A stretch of DNA of 64,000 nucleotides from Taenia hydatigena (taxonomy: Eukaryota > Platyhelminthes > Cestoda > Cyclophyllidea > Taeniidae), in the NCBI GenBank assembly GCA_036345935.2, contig JADWOT020000001.1, positions 28,066,143 through 28,130,142 on the forward strand. The letters are read 5' to 3'. Shown one piece after another: positions 33,973 through 45,650 of the stretch; positions within the stretch are counted from its first letter, which is position 1, and each line of letters starts with the position of its first letter. The notes under the pieces were generated by a model that was given only the letters and a program-made list of their open reading frames with translations, searched no databases and was not told where the DNA came from. Position numbers and translations under genes: made by a program.

Positions 33973-34194
33973 ATGCGAAAGCCTAAGTTGGCATTAGAGT
34001 GGGCGGATCGGTGGACACTTTCGAAAGACTGTCGCCTTCACTTCAAAAGTCGTTGGATGAGGAAGTGTGGCGATGCTTTGAAAGGTGCGGATTTCATAGT
34101 CGTTGATGAGGGCTGTTTTAGCGACTGGTCTGGTACTTTCGAGGAAGCTGTGACTATGGCAGTAAAGGAAACAAAGTTTCTGGTAGAAATGTAA
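33973..34194 (+). CDS. Small hypothetical protein, 73 codons
   Basis: ATG at 33973 opens MRKPKLALEWADRWTLSKD, continues through a Trp/Cys-containing middle and an acidic segment (GADFIVVDEGCFSDWSG), and ends FEEAVTMAVKETKFLVEM before TAA. The amino-acid mix is well balanced, without the low-complexity bias of most frames here. TACTAAC, a consensus branch point, lies about 20 nt upstream of the ATG, so the frame could also be an internal or terminal exon joined to upstream sequence. It is single copy in the window. No family recognised. Confidence 0.35.
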   Translation: MRKPKLALEWADRWTLSKDCRLHFKSRWMRKCGDALKGADFIVVDEGCFSDWSGTFEEAVTMAVKETKFLVEM

Positions 34195-36188
34195 AATAAT
34201 GTCTGATTTGGCTTCACCCGAGTGTGTGACGAAGGTGGATCTGATTACAGCCAGTGCTTAAGTAGTGCTTTAGCCTCGATTTTCCGAATTGGATTTCTTG
34301 TAGAAAAAGTGGCTAGAATTGTGCAAAGGCAGTAGGGTGGAAACGTTAGTAATGAAATAATATTTTGTGCTCGTTTGTGCGGACCTACAAAGGGTAGTGG
34401 TGGGGACGTAGATTTGGTTGGAATGAGCCTCCCTTTTGGGTGTTGGGCGGATTTGAAAGTGGAAGAGGATGGAAAAGTAGTGATGTGTGTGAAGTGATGG
34501 AAATGACGTCATTTGCACTTGTAGCGAGCTAGGAGGCATGAATGTGTCACGGAGTGGCCTCGTGGACACATTGAGGCGAATGCTCGAACCAATTGTGGGC
34601 TCGTATCGGCCGGCGGTGTCATTGGTAGTGGTGGTGGTGGTGGCGGCTGTAGTGCCGGCGATCGATCCTCCTTCAACGATCTATGGCTTCAATGGGCAGT
34701 CTTGAGGTGCTGTTTACCGACTCACTCACCCATTCACCGACCAACTCACCCGCCAGCCCATGCCTTGCCCGATGTCGTCGAGGGCATAGGATGTTTGGAA
34801 GAGGTGGTTGGAAGTACCCTCCCGTCTGTGCAGAATACCACACGTGAACTTGTTCCCCTCCCCTACCCTGCCCTGTCCTACCCTCCTGCCTTCCTCTCTC
34901 TTCTGCCGCCGACACTGCTGCTGCCGCTTCTATCCTTGCCTGGCACTTTTTTTCCCAAATAAGCTCTTGTTTGAGTCTTCTTGCGAATCACTTGAACCCT
35001 CCAGGACGAGCTGACAAGAGAACCACGTTGATTTTTTTTCGGGTTTGACTGACAGCAAGATCAAATCACCACATGCATTAGCTAAGGGCAAGAATCTGCT
35101 TTCACGTTGTTGTTTTAGAGATAAATGGATCAACTTCCATCTCATCTGCCGAGTTGCCAAAATTTATTTAGGGCCAGTTGGCATCAAATATCATTTCCCT
35201 CTAGCAGTAGTCAAGTCGTTTCTATAATCTTTTGGCGTCATATCGGCGCTTAGCTAAGGGATATTGCCCGATCAAAGCTGTCGGTTAGTTGATGGGCCAT
35301 TCAGTCGTTCTACTGCTCGGACAATAGCTATTCAAGTTCAAGTCTAGCTGACTTATTAGGTAGCAGATTGTGGAGGTCTGCAGGTACGTTTTAAGGAGCC
35401 GACTGAGGTAGGTGATGAGCTTTTCATTAACCAGACCGCTGAGCAGTCGGTTTTCTGGGAGCCACGGCCGCAACAAACATGAACGGCCTTTCTGACTGCT
35501 GGCCTCCTTACCCATCTCAGAAATCAAAGACACGGTAGCATAGTTGTTGACAACTAACCGTGCCAAGGGATTTGTCTCATTAGGACTTTTGGGTGATTGG
35601 ATAGCATCTTGGTCAGGTGAATGAGTCAGATGGCAAATCATTTAACTCACGTGTGTGCCAGCGTCAAATCACTGAATTTGGTCGAAGACATAGGCTTTAG
35701 TTACAAAGTACCTATGCAAAACATAAACAAGAGTTTCAAAATCTCCGGTTGAGTTCTAACCCACGCTCGATTACCTTCACATCCATCAAGTCTGAGGCAA
35801 TCAACTACAAGGATTCGCCTCATTATTAGGATCTTCGTCACCCCCACCGCACTATCGCATTCATTGTGTCACAAACCTATCCATCTACTTTGACGTCATT
35901 TCCTTAAAAGAAGTAGATCAATGCAGGTAGGTGTCACCCACTTTAATTGGCAGCATCATGAGTGGAGAAGGATGATGAGGATTAACCACTGCATCATTCA
36001 CCAATTGAGACGGTTCTCCAACTACTTCGCCATATCGATACACTTACGATATACCAAAACTAGGCGAGAGGCGTTCGGCGAAGACACATCTCGCTACAGA
36101 GTCGTTGTCATCCGCCCTCGAGGGAGGTGGGTACTCACTAATCCAGCATAACCCTCATCACTCTGCTCCATTCATTGCAGCACCTATG
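34195..36188. other. Mostly unique sequence, no supported gene
   Basis: Contains a (GGT)n run at 34626-34642, a CT-rich tract at 34855-34940 and short frames on both strands (34270-34569 minus, 34683-34847 plus, 35285-35641 minus, 118 codons). The last has fair codon texture but no recognisable domain and lies in GGTTAG/CAGTCG-rich repeat-like DNA. Confidence 0.3.
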
Positions 36189-37290
36189 AAGAGCGCTCGC
36201 TGCCTGCACTCACTGAATGAATCGGGTTGCTTGATAGCTAGAGATCTGGCCATTAAGTAGGTTGTGGACCGTAGCAATTTGCAGCGCAAAGGATAGCATT
36301 GTTGGAATTCCTGTGGGGCGCAACCTCTCCTTCAGCCTCAATCCGATTCCATGAATGCTTTGAATGCTGGAGGAAATTGCTTACTCTACTTGGCATTACT
36401 TCCTCTACTTAATGGATTGCTTATTAACTTGAGACGTAGCTTCTCTTACCCTCACCAACTATTGTGACCCATTTAACATGTCAGAGCTACTGCAGCAGAG
36501 ATGACAGTTCTGCCCAAATTGGTCGACTTAACCTAAGTTTTAAGGATTGTAGTGGCATAGTAACACAGGCGCCTAACGGTTAATCTGGGCAAATGAGTGT
36601 CAAGCAACAGATGACACACCTCTCAGACTGCTTGATGCTGGCATGGTAGCTAGAGAGAGAATTAAGTGTTTTTTATGGGTAAGTTCCAAGCCAGTCGGTA
36701 CAGGTGCAGTTTCGTTATGAGCAAAAGAAAACACATACACGTACACACTCGTCTTTGAACACTTGGTCGTCTTCTTTATCAAAGCCCACCAATGTACGAA
36801 ATGGCGCTGTGGCAGCAGAAATATCAATCACACAAACAAGCGGCCGCCTTGGAAAGGAGCGTCAGTTTCGGTCATACAGACACCGAATAGAAATGAGAAA
36901 TCACTGATAAATTATTCCAATGACTTTAGTAGCACAATCGGAAATCGCAATTATTCTAGGCTTAAAAGTTATTCTGTTAAGTTTTACATGGACACTTTAG
37001 CAGGTTAGTCATACAACTTTGTCCCACTTTGAATAAAACTAAGCATTATGGGCATATCTTTCCATTTTTAAATTAACTTTCGTGATGAGTGTTGCACAAT
37101 TTGCTGTTTAGGTGCAAATAAACAGGAAATAGTAAAGCCGTATTGGTTCTCTGAAGGGAAACGCTATCGTCATTCTCCGTGTTATCAGTGGCTAGAGAGC
37201 TGTCACTGAAATGATCCAAGTGTGGAGCTTTTGGGATCTAGGTCGACCACCAATTATCGTTGTTATTGAGACGCGGAAGACGTGTTACAG
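36188..37290 (-). repeat. Repeat family A, inverted copy
   Basis: Reverse complement of 57805-58935 along its whole length, from GAGCGCTCGCTGCCTGCACT at 36190 to the GAGACGCGG near 37270. It has AAACACATACACG where the copy at 3355 has the long GT tract. Confidence 0.8.
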
Positions 37291-38160
37291 TGCACAAGCA
37301 TGAATGCCTTGAATGCAAATACTGTTGAATGCTCAAATTGGAACTAAGCACATGGGTTTTTATTTTCAAGAATTGATTTGTAGGGACTTATTAGGACATC
37401 ACCAAATCGCATGAGTGAGTAGAAGAAGGGAGGGCAGAGGAGCTAGACTTCTTAAAGATGGGAGCGTCTGGATGCCAGAATCGCTCCTTTTAATGAGCTG
37501 CAGTATTTGAAGCTACTTCTAAGCATCTGCCTATGTTTCCCTCTTACTAAAGAAGGAAAACTACGTGTGCCACACAAAGCGCACCACGCTCAGTCTGGCT
37601 GGCCTAATCACGAGCCGCACACGCACCTGTCTTTCCATGCAAGTAAACACGGGAAGGCGTCTCGTAGATGCATTCGTTGTCTGACCTCATCATCAAGTCA
37701 CCAAAATGTCGGAAGGGCTATATGTCTGGCTCATCGATCGTCGAGGCGAAGATGACATGACTCTGTCGCTGGGACATTATTGATTTCCGATAACTCCAAC
37801 TAACCAACGGAGAGGTGTCACATATCCATGCCGACTTCAAACATTACTTTATGAGCTAGTACGTCCCATCCTGCCCCAAGATGAACCTGGTTGTCCATGG
37901 GGCAGTGCAATTGCAGTCAACTCGCACAGCCGTAGTCTATTCCGTCTCATTGCTCATTACTGTGCTCAGACCTGCTTACTGATCACTTTCCAATCTTATT
38001 CAACCACGTCCGACCATCTTTTTCGAATTGTAGGACCAGTGCTGCCTATTTTCTGACTTACTGTCACCGCACACTCGATTGACAAGTAATTAACCAGACT
38101 TGTAAATAACCACTCCCCTTCCCAAAAATAACATGCCTAATTGCCCTCCATATAATTCAA
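37290..38160. other. No gene seen
   Basis: 37680-37830 matches the reverse complement of 7620-7740 and resembles 43240-43400. The rest is unique. The 82-codon frame at 37507-37755 crosses the repeat boundary and is not supported. Confidence 0.35.
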
Positions 38161-38410
38161 CAGCTCTTCCACACAGCATCGGCTTCGCAGCATGATAGGC
38201 GCTGACAATACACATACAAAACAAAATCGCAGTCACAATTTACAAGATATCAGTTTGTGTTACTAATGTGCATGCTTTTAGTGTTCTTGGTAGACCGGCC
38301 CACTGGTTCACGAGGTCCAGATCAACCCCAAACGACACACATTTAGTGGCAGCCAGTACCGTGATCATTGCAACTTCTTCCACTACAAAATGTCTTCCAG
38401 ACATCGCGGA
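38160..38410 (+). repeat. Repeat family M, copy 2
   Basis: Partner of 20250-20530, with CAGCATCGGCTTCG, ATACACATACAAAACAAA and GCAGCCAGTACCGTGATCAT. It overlaps the start of the family L1 copy. Confidence 0.6.
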
Positions 38411-38640
38411 TGCCAGAGTCTCAAGGAATGGCAGCTGAATGTTCACTTTATCGTCATGAGGTGTGATTAGTGGGTCATTTTCAGGCTCTTGCGCAAGTTG
38501 ACTGTAATTGCATTGGTAGAGTGGGATTTGCCACTCCTCTATAGACAGTCATGAGCGTTTCTGAAGGCAGGTGAGGAGGGTGGCGCAAATTCGGCCTTCT
38601 AGTTTATTTTAGGTCAAGTCTGAACGCACTAGATCATCTA
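38390..38640 (+). repeat. Repeat family L1, copy 2
   Basis: Partner of 7400-7740 and directly adjacent to a copy of another family (38160-38410), so two repeats abut here in an order not seen at 7.4 kb. Confidence 0.5.
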
Positions 38641-39980
38641 ATCACTCACTCCTTCGACCTTTGATGCACTAACAAGTTTCTATCACTTTATTCCTCCACA
38701 TAGATGTCCAATTATTTTAAATTGAAATATATGCTCCCAGCTACCCTCTAAGTACTCAATAGCACCTGCATTTAAAGTATCAATGCTACTCATCCTTATC
38801 TCTCTTGAGTACTCGTTGGCATTCATGCTCCGACCTGTTCAGCTGCTCAACTACCTCGTTAGCCGACTGTTTTAAATAAGAAGGGGATAGAAGCAGCAAC
38901 GCACAGCAGTAGACTCTCCAATGAGACCAACACAGGCTACCAATTCATAGCGACTGTAATCATGATTCGATTATGTCTTCTTTGTACTTCTCGTCAAGCA
39001 TGTTGCGCTGACTGATGCACGAGGATTCGAAAAGGCCATGTTGGTTGCAGCCTTCATATTGTCGTTAAATGCTTCCAACGCTCAAGTCGCCTACATACGG
39101 ATAAGAATAATAAACACACTTTAGTGGTGAGCAGGCGCCTTCTCAAGCGGCAGCTTGTGCGCAGCTTTCTCGTGTGCTCCAGTAGGCAGACGTTAGAAGC
39201 ACGCACATGCACTACTGAAATAACGCAAGTAGCACCAGACCACATAGATCTTAGATGCCTTCTATGGTTGACAACAGTTTCCTTCACGTAGGTTCTTTAT
39301 GATGGCCAAAGAGGCGCGGCAGTAAAACGATACTAATTTAGGATCATTAGACCTGTGATAGAGTGTTCTAGGTAAGGGGTAGGGGGAGAAATGCAACTCA
39401 CAAGGTCCTCCCTAATACTCATTTTGAGCAGTGACAAAGGCACCCGTATCAACGGTACCGCTGCAAGCAGTAAGGTAACATAATGTGAGCTTACATGAGA
39501 CATCGCTGTGACTCTTAAGATAAACAGAAGGATATCTTCTCACGTATAAGTACAGAGGTAACAGAAGGTGCATAGCAGAGTAGAAGAAAGAAGGACCATC
39601 AATTCGATAAACGAGGAATGAAAAGGCATATTGCAAAAAATTGCAGCTAACACAAGCATTTCAGCAAGAATGAACTAAAAGAGCTCTATGAGATACCTAA
39701 CAACCAATAAGGCGCAAAAATATCGTAAGCTATTTATTTTCTGATTCAAGATTGATTGCTTTTAACTCAAAAACTAGGATGAGGACCGACGCAAAAAATC
39801 ACCCATCACAGATGCCATAAACGAAGCCCAAAACATATAAACAAATAAATTTCACCTTATTTAACTACGTACTTGTGTACGGGAGTCTTTTTAATCACCT
39901 GGGAGTTGGTCCTCATTGTAGGGCATGAGATATCGCTAAGTCCGCCTCAGTTTTCGTTCGCGAATCAGCAAGTAACATCA
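38640..39980. other. No gene seen; short inverted repeat at 39650-39890
   Basis: 39650-39890 is the reverse complement of 57540-57790 (ACGCAAAAAATCACCCATCA, then CATACCTAACAACCAAT-like words). Elsewhere I see nothing recognisable. Confidence 0.4.
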
Positions 39981-40720
39981 GCTACTTAAATTACCCGTTA
40001 ATAGCATGTGCTATCCACAATTTGAACAGCAGGATCCCAGATACAAGTTTAAATAATATTTATGAAGTTTAATAGCCTATCGGAAAACAGACCACATAAA
40101 GCTGCTGCCAACAAACACTAAGCACAACCTCTTCGTTGAATCGAAGTTCACGGGCAGCACGCAGAGTAGAGTGGTCTAGCTACCATCCACATTGTGCGCG
40201 TCCGTCCACAGGAGAAGTTAGGTCTAACTAATTAGCCACATTCAACTTATGTAGGAGCCGGAATCGACCCAGAGAGAATTCGACCATCTGCATGCATTGG
40301 ATGTGGTGAAAGGTGATCAAGGGGCAGGAACGAAGCGTCGTCGTCCATTCACTGAGCGGATTAAAAGCCTGAGAAATGAAGTCTCGCACTGCGCCTGCGC
40401 CGAATAAGTCGCAGTGTAGACCTGTTCAAATCAAAACCTAGTGTGTAACATTTGTCAGCAGTCGGTTCCTTCCAGCACTGACCTTAACTCGTTTGTTGCA
40501 GTGGAGCTAAATACTCACACCAGTGCAGATATTTAGGTACAACGCTTCCTCATTTAAAGACGCCTTTAACTTCTCTGCTTTCATCTTGCCATTCCTATGA
40601 ACAGTAGCCTCGTTCTTGTTTGTTATTGCCTCTAGCAAATTCGGCAGGCAGCAAATCGTCTCCTTTTGTTCCTTGTATTAAAAATGTTGGGCATAGGTTG
40701 TTAAATCCAAAGTACAACGA
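39980..40720 (+). repeat. Repeat family E, copy 2
   Basis: Begins GCTACTTAAATTACC, passes ATATGCTATCC-like and AAGCTGCTGCCAAC words, and ends near AATCCAAAGTACAACGA, in the same order as 20590-21280. Confidence 0.65.
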
Positions 40721-40754
40721 AGGGTAAAATCGGGCAGGATGGTTTAAAGAACCA

Positions 40755-41205
40755 CCGACTTCTTGTCCACCTACCTACCTATCTATGTTAAGTGCACTAT
40801 CCACACGCGCATGGAGATCATTGCACTGCGCAGATCTTAATGACGAATCGACTGAGGCTTCTGGTGACGGACGTGTCCTGATGGGTGTTTTAGGGAGAGA
40901 ATTTGCGAGGAGTTTCACCTTCCGGCTTTCGGATTGTAGATGTCGATTAAGCTGACCCACACGCGATCTCTTGGCTCGACAAACGCCATCTCCATCTCCT
41001 CTACCCCCATATACTTGTGCCATTACCTTTAACCTGGTACTGTACGCATGAAAGGTGGAAAGAAGGCATTGACGTGACAGATACTCCGTTCGAACCATGC
41101 AAACATGCAAGAGGATGCGGCGAAGTGAGAGGGGAGATGGGCGGAATGAAGGTCGATTCCTAACCACGGAAACAGCCTTGTGATTTTACATGCACCAACT
41201 TTGCA
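40755..41205 (+). repeat. Repeat family F, copy 1
   Basis: Direct match to 52365-52860: CACCGACTTCT, ACTATCCAC, GACGTGTCCTGATGGGTGT, CCCACACGCGATCTCTTGG and TAACCACGGAA. On the minus strand both copies keep an open frame with RVGQL-RHLQ and TPIRTRPSPEASVD, but differences are mostly non-synonymous. Confidence 0.75.
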
Positions 41206-41404
41206 ATATTGCCCACTTTTTTGTTATTTAATGTGCTTAATATCGGTTCAGAGAGTTGAACATCTTCTGTGGCCGCCATGCTGTGAGGCTTCATAAGAGA
41301 TCTAGGCGAAGTGAGAATTGTAAGTATAATTTAATGATCCTTGTGGATCATATCCAAGGTTAGTGCAATAAAGAGAGTAAGGGAACAAAGCGACTAAATA
41401 GCTA

Positions 41405-42060
41405 CGACAATATTATGAGAGGTGTTGGTTTAGGAGCAGAATGAGGAAGAGGATGAGAGAGATTAGAGCCTAGAGTAGGCTGCTCGTCCAGTTGGAGGAG
41501 TAGGACTGCGTTTCGTGGTTCTAATTTAATCTGTAGCTCAGTAACCCCATCTCTTAGTCTTGTAGCCGCCTCGTACCTCCTGATAAGGACCAAGTAAATA
41601 GATCGAATTTTGGCATTGTCCACAACTTCAAGAAGGAAAGTTTTCATGTTCCTCAGAGGATTTGAGGAGCTCGAGTGGATCGTCGGTCTCTGCAACACAT
41701 CTGCCACGTCTAAGTGGCAGTGATGAATAATGGTTGGCCTTGTCCGCAAGTGCTCCCTAGCCACAGGTACCACACAGTCACAGGATAATGTTTCTCCTCA
41801 GGGACCCAATGCAATTTTGATAGTCCTTGCTTATTTGAACGAAGTAGCTAGTGGTATAACACTTATCATGAAAGTTGGCTTAAAAATAAAAAGATGTGAC
41901 TACAAATACTTAGTTTTCTTAAAGGTGGAACGTGGGTTGCATCGCCAACCTGCCAAAGTGTCCTTGTAAATTTAATAAAATAACTTCTGACCTCCAAAAA
42001 TATACAGTTGCTAAATGTGATGCCGTAGTCATTGAAATCATCTCGCAGTGATTTCTTTCT
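41405..42060 (+). repeat. Repeat family A, copy covering the left half
   Basis: Direct match to 2520-3240: GGTGTTGGT, AGGCAGAATTATGAG-like, TCTGTAACTCA and ATAGATCGAATTTTGGCATT occur in order. Its right end overlaps the start of the family D unit, showing that A and D share a segment. Confidence 0.65.
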
Positions 42061-42890
42061 GAATGAACGCCGATCTATCTAGTGAGGGAAGTAATGACAA
42101 GTCGCCCGCGCGGATTCAAGGCTAATGGGCGAATTAGCCGGTCCAGTTACTCAGTCACAGAAATGGCTGACCAACCATGGAATGCGCGAATACCAGTTTG
42201 ACTGTTTGTCAGCTAGCCAGTGTTTAGCAAGCTGGCATCCTAGTCAACTCAAGCACCACCTATTTCGCCCCCTGGCCACTCAGAATAATGCATTTGATAT
42301 ATTTGGACAATGCATTTGTGTAATGTGCGGACCGCCCGATAAAACATTACTAAATCAGACACACGGACGAAATACAGGATTGTTGGCAGACGTGAACTAA
42401 GAATAGTGACGCAGTCTCTTCGCATCCTGTCAGGTTCATCGATAATAACGTCGTGCTAATCAAGACTCAGTATACTTCAAACACTCTTCGATGACGTAAG
42501 AGGAGGTAGAAACGGCTTATTAGCGTCTTCATTGTTGTGAGGTGGGGCACGGATGCCATCTGCGTTTGTATTAGAGAGACACCTACCAGAAGGAGGATGG
42601 CCATGGCATTGATAAAATCTAGAGAGTCGAGACGTTGGGAATGTCTGCATTTCCAACGAATCCCAAGTCTACTGACAACCACTTAAAGGTCAAGAGCTAT
42701 TAGTTACTAGTCGGATTGACCACCGCATCAATCATCAATGGCCACGGATCTGCATCTTTATTTTAGCGATTTTCAAGCAAGCAGGTTGTGCAGGTACTGC
42801 TTCTTTTTGACTGGAACATCGCCTTACGGACGCCACAGTGGCAAAGGAATAGCTTTTAGGAAGAGCGAGATGTTACTGTGTGTGGAATTC
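41905..42890 (+). repeat. Repeat family D, copy 1
   Basis: Direct match to 49660-50710: CTCGCAGTGATTTC, TCTAGTGAGGGAAGTAATGA, TTTAGCAAGCTGGCATCCTA, GAAACGGCTTATTAGCGTCT and GGCCACGGATCTGCATCTTT. Frames are not conserved. Confidence 0.8.
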
Positions 42891-44800
42891 TTGGCTGCAA
42901 CGTCAGCAGCACTGCGCCAACAGATGGGCATGAGGGCGATGGAGTGCGTGCATGTAGGCGACTTTCTCCATCATCGGTTAAGTGATAAACGGGGTAGCGT
43001 GATGAAAGCTAAGCGCGATTAGAGAGGGACTAGTGTCATCGCTGTATCGCTTTATCCCTGTAATAGGTGCCGCTCTAATTAGCCGAAGATGCAGGCACAC
43101 ACGCCAGCCTGTCAACTTGTACGACCAGATTGACCACCGCATAACCCACCAACGTTGATGGTCCAGTAGCCGCGTCTTTGCATTGATTCTTTTACATCAT
43201 ACATTTTTTGGGATAAATATTCATCTTGGTTGAGTGAAGCACGTTTGGTGGGCATTAGACTACATGAAGAGATGCTTGAGATTGGCATGGGTGAGCACCA
43301 CCTCTCCGTAGGTTCGTTGGAGTTGTCGGCACTAGACGGTTTCTCTGCGATGAAGTCATATCATCTTCAGCTCCCGCGATTAATGGGTTAGACATTTGGC
43401 ACTTTTGGCATTTCGGTGGCACAACAACGTTGCACAGCAAACTTTTCGGCGCGATGCCACTCTCCGTCTACCTTTCATTCACCCAGTTTATCAAAAATGA
43501 ACTTGCTCGTTGGTCTGCATGGACAGGCAGCTGTGCGCTACTAGTGACTAAAGTAGCTGGATTGTGGTCCATCATTTACTTTCGTTCTCCGATCAATTCA
43601 CTTTAATATGACGCCGATTCGTCGCTACTCTCTTCCTTCTTGAGTTTCGTTACCTTGAAACGAGTAGAGTGAGAGCAAGTGGCGAGCACTTCTCATTGCT
43701 GGTGATGCAATGAGCAGGGCCGAATGATGAGTGATGAGGGTTATGCAGCTTTAGAGAGTCCAGTTCCCCCTTGCAGGAGGATGACGACGCTTCCGTAGGG
43801 AAAAGCGTGTTCGCCGAACGCTTTTCTTCTAGCACTGATGAATACTCAGCCAAGCATATATATAGCGAATATGCCGGCATAACAGAGCGCTTGGAACTCC
43901 GCCCCCATTAGTGAATGATGTAATAGTTGATCCTCACCTGCATTTGGTCGACTTGTTCCGAGGAAATGATGGTCAAGTTGGAAAAGATGAACGCCAAACC
44001 TACCACACACCACAACAGATATGTTGGTACACTGCCGCTGACTTTGCAGCTAGAATGTAAACAGGAAGGAGTAACCTCACTCTGTCGTTCACACTTGGCT
44101 CAGTCACTAAACAGGCCATGTCTGCACAACTTTTCTACTTCAGCAGACAGGTATGCTGTGCCTGTTCAAAGTGTGTAGTAGATTGGCATTCATCTCCTCC
44201 TTCTCAACTTCACTTCCTTGAGACGAGTAAAAGGGAGTGCAGGCAGGTGTTCGCTATCCACCAATGGAGTCTCTCAATTTGATTCCCATTCGATCCTGAC
44301 ATCCAACGTTTGCCGTTTCTCTCCTGGCCATGAATTCCTTGGTGGCGCTTTTCATCATTGGTGACGGAACTGAGCGTACTGACATATGAGAAGAGGACGT
44401 TGAGGTGTGATGGAAGAGCTGGATGGAGATGTTCCAGTAAACTGTGTCTACTAGCCTTTCGGAGGTGTTTGAATCGTTCTTCCAAGTGCAGTTGACATGG
44501 AATGCCATTTAGTAAGACGGCAGTTGAATTGTCATTATGGCTTCGCACTCCAATCCAATCCAATCAGTTCTGTTATGCCTATTGTACAAATTATCATACC
44601 ACAACGTCAAATAAATGCTATTAAGACTTGAACCTATTCCTGATAGGCTTATGACCTATTTACATGCAAGAGAAAAAGCCTTGATTTACCACTTGCTCTA
44701 TTCTGGGTGGTTAGCAACAGTGGGATTATACCGGTGAATTCTCTCAACGCCATTGTACGGACGAGGATCCCTAATGGCTTGAGAGGGCGTCAGTCATGTT
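42890..44800. other. Repeat debris, no gene seen
   Basis: 42940-43020 and 43800-43880 carry family N-like words (AGGCGACTTTCTCC; GCGTGTTCGCCGAACGC in reverse). 43280-43400 resembles 7620-7740. The 117- and 84-codon minus-strand frames at 44210-44563 overlap in different registers and neither shows a domain. Confidence 0.35.
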
Positions 44801-45650
44801 GATGCTTTGGCATTAAGCAAGGAACTTTATTACTGCAAGGCTTTTGAGTTGGATGGAAGAAATAAGAAACGTGTCTACCGTATTTAGCCAGCTTACACCG
44901 ACAAAAACTTATCATCCAAAATAAAATTGGGCTAATAATCGCATTCAAATCAGTTGAAGCATTGTTCCACGGAAGAGTGCTTGCCAAGTTACAAGTTGCT
45001 CGTCCTTTTGCTCTCGCATGGTACCCACGCACCACATCGGAGAGCACTGTTGAAACACAGCTCTCCTCCGTACTTCCATCCTTTCAACCTTGGCGCAATC
45101 ATCAGCGCAAATTCACTAACTTTTCGCAGCAGAACAATAAGTAGCAGGTCAGTAAGTAGGAAAAGGGGAGAATGGGCTAAACGTGTCACCAACTAGTTTC
45201 CCAAAGAGGAATATTGGGATTTTACTGTTTGTCTAGTTAGTGTCTATTCCGCTCGACTGCCAATGCACATTCTGCAACTACAATCACCACTAGCCTGCGT
45301 AACACTTTTGCCTACAATTCACCCTTTGCTCGCGTCCAAACGCATCTAGGCGTAAGCTGGCCCGAGATAAAACCTCAGCTGTTTGACGGATAGCAAGGAA
45401 GTTGGTGCAATTATCCTTCACACGACAATGAAGTCCCCATTGTACAGCCAAATGTGAGACCAGAAACTTTCCATCAGTCACTTGGTGCTTTAACTTGGCT
45501 TGCGGTGAGGAAGACATCGATCACTCTCAAGGCATTTGTTCTTACCTGCTCGTCTCGGATGGCCTGGATGCATCACGAGAAGCTTCGTGCAAATCACTTG
45601 ACGTCTTGCGATGCCTCAAAGCTGTCAACTTGGGAATGACGATGCGTCAT
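44800..45650 (+). repeat. Repeat family G, copy 1
   Basis: Direct match to 52880-53715: CTTGGTGCTTTAACTTGGCT (copy 2 CAATTGGTGCCATGACTTGG), TTTCAC-free spacer, TCAGTAAG-like and CTGCTCGTCTCGGATGGCCTG. Frames are shifted by indels between copies. Confidence 0.6.

Noticed and set aside
35285..35641. 118-codon minus-strand frame with fair codon texture
   Set aside because: No domain, no splice context, and it sits in GGTTAG-rich sequence resembling other repeat stretches.
40775..41167. 130-codon minus-strand frame as a real gene
   Set aside because: The partner copy at 52.4-52.9 kb has a stop and many non-synonymous changes in the same frame; kept only as a repeat with a note.
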